The notes beneath the pieces are model-generated. The model searched no databases and was not told the origin of the DNA. It was given only the letters and a program-made list of their open reading frames with translations. From CAZDUS01 sp964609375 (GTDB lineage Bacteria > Verrucomicrobiota > Kiritimatiellia > CAIKKV01 > CAITUY01), in the NCBI GenBank assembly GCA_964609375.1, contig CAZSSA010000060.1, forward strand, positions 1 through 15,468: a stretch of 15,468 nt of DNA, in the 5' to 3' direction. Shown here one piece after another: positions 14,228-15,468 of this stretch (its first letter is position 1; each line of letters begins with the position of its first letter). A program made the translations under genes and the position numbers.

Positions 14228-15226
14228 ATGAAGTTGACGCTAAAGGATATCGCACGCCTCGCGGGGACCAGCACGACCGCCGTGAGCTTCGTGCTGAACG
14301 GAAAAGCCGACAAACGGGTCCGGGCGGAGACACGCGAAGCCGTCCTGGAGACCGTCCGCAAATACAACTACCGTCGCCGCGCCGCCGCCAAGGGGCTGAA
14401 ACTGCGACGCAGTTACAAGGTGGGCCTGACTGTGGCCGGCCGTTTCAGCGAATATCCGCTGATCGGCGCGGCCAGTCACCACGAATTGGTCAATCTGCTG
14501 GCCTGCTCCCTGCATGAGCGTGGCTATGGCACGGGCATGATTCAACTCGACCCGGGGCTCCCGCCCGCGGAAGTCGCCCGCGATCTCGAACGGGAGGAAG
14601 TGGACGGATTTCTCTTCGTGGACGCCCCCGCCCCGTTCCTGGATCGCATCCTCTTCTGGCTCCAGCAGCACCGCATCCCGGCCGTGTCCGTCGGCACCCC
14701 CTTCCCGGCCGACACCGGATACGCCTGGGCCGCCATAGACCGGGAATCCTCGTTCGAAGCCGGGGCCATCCATCTGCTCGACGCGGGATGCAGGCGCGTG
14801 GCCATGCTCGATATCGATTTCAACACGAAGTTTACCGCCGTCAAACGCCGGGCCTACGAGCGCGCCATGACCGCCCGCGGGCTGACGCCGCTTCCCCTTT
14901 TCGCCATTGAAACCCCCAACGCCCGTGCCGCTCGCGCCGCCGCCGGGGAACTCCTCCGCGCCGTGCCCGACGTGGATGGCGTGCTGCTGACCGACAACCT
15001 CTTCGCGCCTGTCGTCCAGATGGCACTCGGGGACCGCCCCTGCCGCCTGCTGGGGTTCGGCGATGCAAGCATCGCGCACTTGTGCGATCCGCCGATTCCC
15101 TTCATGCGCCTCCCCGTGGACGCTCTGGCGCAATTGTGTGTGGACCATCTGCTGGGGTGGATCGAGATGCCCGACCAGCGCCAGCCCCTCAACCGCCTGC
15201 TGCCCTGCGAACTGATCCAGCCTTGA
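14228..15226 (+). CDS. LacI-family transcriptional regulator
   Basis: The 332-residue product starts directly with the LacI DNA-binding domain: TLKDIARLAGTSTTAVSFVLNG (4-25), a helix-turn-helix, then AETREAVLETVRKYNYRRR (33-51) and a hinge helix AAAKGLKLRR (52-61). Residues from 64 onward form the periplasmic-binding-protein-like effector domain, with typical segments such as EEVDGFLFVD (123-132) and DAGCRRVAMLDID (185-197). Length is normal. The start is fixed by the domain, although I see no clear Shine-Dalgarno: the closest purine run, AGGA at about 14204, is some 20 nt away. It is divergent from the minus-strand operon across a 195-nt control region, the standard arrangement for a local regulator, so it probably represses or activates that operon in response to a pathway sugar. 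The effector is unknown. Confidence 0.96.
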   Translation: MKLTLKDIARLAGTSTTAVSFVLNGKADKRVRAETREAVLETVRKYNYRRRAAAKGLKLRRSYKVGLTVAGRFSEYPLIGAASHHELVNLLACSLHERGYGTGMIQLDPGLPPAEVARDLEREEVDGFLFVDAPAPFLDRILFWLQQHRIPAVSVGTPFPADTGYAWAAIDRESSFEAGAIHLLDAGCRRVAMLDIDFNTKFTAVKRRAYERAMTARGLTPLPLFAIETPNARAARAAAGELLRAVPDVDGVLLTDNLFAPVVQMALGDRPCRLLGFGDASIAHLCDPPIPFMRLPVDALAQLCVDHLLGWIEMPDQRQPLNRLLPCELIQP

Positions 15227-15276
15227 CCTCCTATCCAAGTGTCAACCTACAGCCGGATGCGCATACTCTACAAAGG

Positions 15277-15381
15277 CTAACGAGGAGGGCGAATGACGAG
15301 GACGCGGCCCAGCGCCTGCGGCTCCACCGGATCGCACGCCGTCAACACCTTGCCCGCCAGCGGTTTCATCGTTTCGATCAT
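15277..15381 (-). CDS. Small 34-residue ORF, possible truncated gene
   Basis: An ATG at 15381-15379 opens a 34-codon frame ending in TAG (15277-15279). A GGGAG with about 6-nt spacing precedes it. Codon use is GC-rich at third positions through most of the frame, like a real gene here, and becomes less so in the last codons. The product is mildly hydrophobic and ends GRVLVIRPPR, which resembles the first strand of nucleotide-binding or GT9-type glycosyltransferase domains, but the frame stops right there. It could be a remnant of a longer gene or a genuine small protein. It begins 32 nt after the preceding minus-strand stop and converges with the regulator gene. I assign no function. Confidence 0.4.
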   Translation of the reverse strand: MIETMKPLAGKVLTACDPVEPQALGRVLVIRPPR

Positions 15382-15413
15382 GGTTGGCTCCCGCCCTCTG
15401 CCCCCGCATGAGA

Positions 15414-15468
15414 TCACTTGGCCCCGGGTTTCGTCGCAGGCGTCACGGTCTTTTCATCCTGCGTTGCG
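15414..15468 (-). CDS. C-terminal end of a minus-strand gene (partial, start beyond right edge)
   Basis: A frame open from the right edge ends at TGA (15414-15416) after 17 visible codons. The tail is polar and rich in Thr, Pro, Ala and Lys, ending PATKPGAK, typical of flexible C-termini. Family cannot be judged from so little. The good ribosome binding site of the small ORF 32 nt downstream suggests the two are in one transcription unit. Confidence 0.35.
   Translation of the reverse strand, partial: ATQDEKTVTPATKPGAK

Noticed and set aside
14240..15238. A minus-strand open frame of 332 codons opposite the LacI gene
   Set aside because: The plus-strand frame encodes an unmistakable LacI regulator. 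The opposite frame shows shadow-type Gly/Gln/His/Arg composition.

Overview
The window is high-GC bacterial DNA. It is dominated by one densely packed gene block read on the minus strand, with a divergent LacI-type regulator near the right end. The gene set points to the PVC group or a relative (Lentisphaerae/Kiritimatiellota, Verrucomicrobia, Planctomycetes). That set includes Gfo/Idh/MocA oxidoreductases, a GHL6-like glycoside hydrolase with a trimerisation domain, amidohydrolase-2 proteins and a membrane-anchored protein with prenyltransferase/squalene-cyclase-type repeats. The assignment is inference from gene content; there is no rRNA or other taxonomic marker.

Layout, left to right. Positions 1-847 hold the 5' part of a minus-strand membrane protein with squalene-cyclase-like repeats that runs off the left edge. 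Positions 941-14032 hold twelve minus-strand genes. Transcribed order: DegT-type aminotransferase, Gfo/Idh/MocA oxidoreductase, an unrecognised protein with a nucleotidyltransferase-like motif and a repeat-derived C-terminus, NodB-like polysaccharide deacetylase, beta-propeller protein, transglutaminase-like protein, GHL6-like glycosidase, a second and atypical Gfo/Idh/MocA protein, then four consecutive amidohydrolase-fold proteins. Six junctions are 4-nt ATGA/GTGA stop-start overlaps and most others are gaps of 6-18 nt. The only larger gap (71 nt, 10460-10530) is a mosaic of heptanucleotide repeats. Positions 14033-14227 form a divergent control region with a LacI-type operator candidate and a tandem 13-bp duplication. 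Positions 14228-15226 encode the LacI-family regulator. At the right edge are a 34-codon ORF with a good ribosome binding site and the last codons of another minus-strand gene.

The block looks like a substrate-induced catabolic (or sugar-remodelling) operon controlled by its divergent LacI regulator. Redox and amino-transfer on a sugar or cyclitol, deacetylation, glycoside cleavage and lactone/amide hydrolysis by amidohydrolases are a consistent theme. The exact substrate cannot be read from the sequence, and no transporter or kinase is encoded here. The most striking feature is the amidohydrolase quartet. Transcribed order is metal-ligand-poor, intact, metal-ligand-poor, intact, as if two pseudoenzyme/enzyme pairs are kept side by side.

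Most gene products lack a visible signal peptide, so the pathway is probably cytoplasmic. Many long open frames on the plus strand opposite these genes are high-GC antisense shadows and are not annotated.
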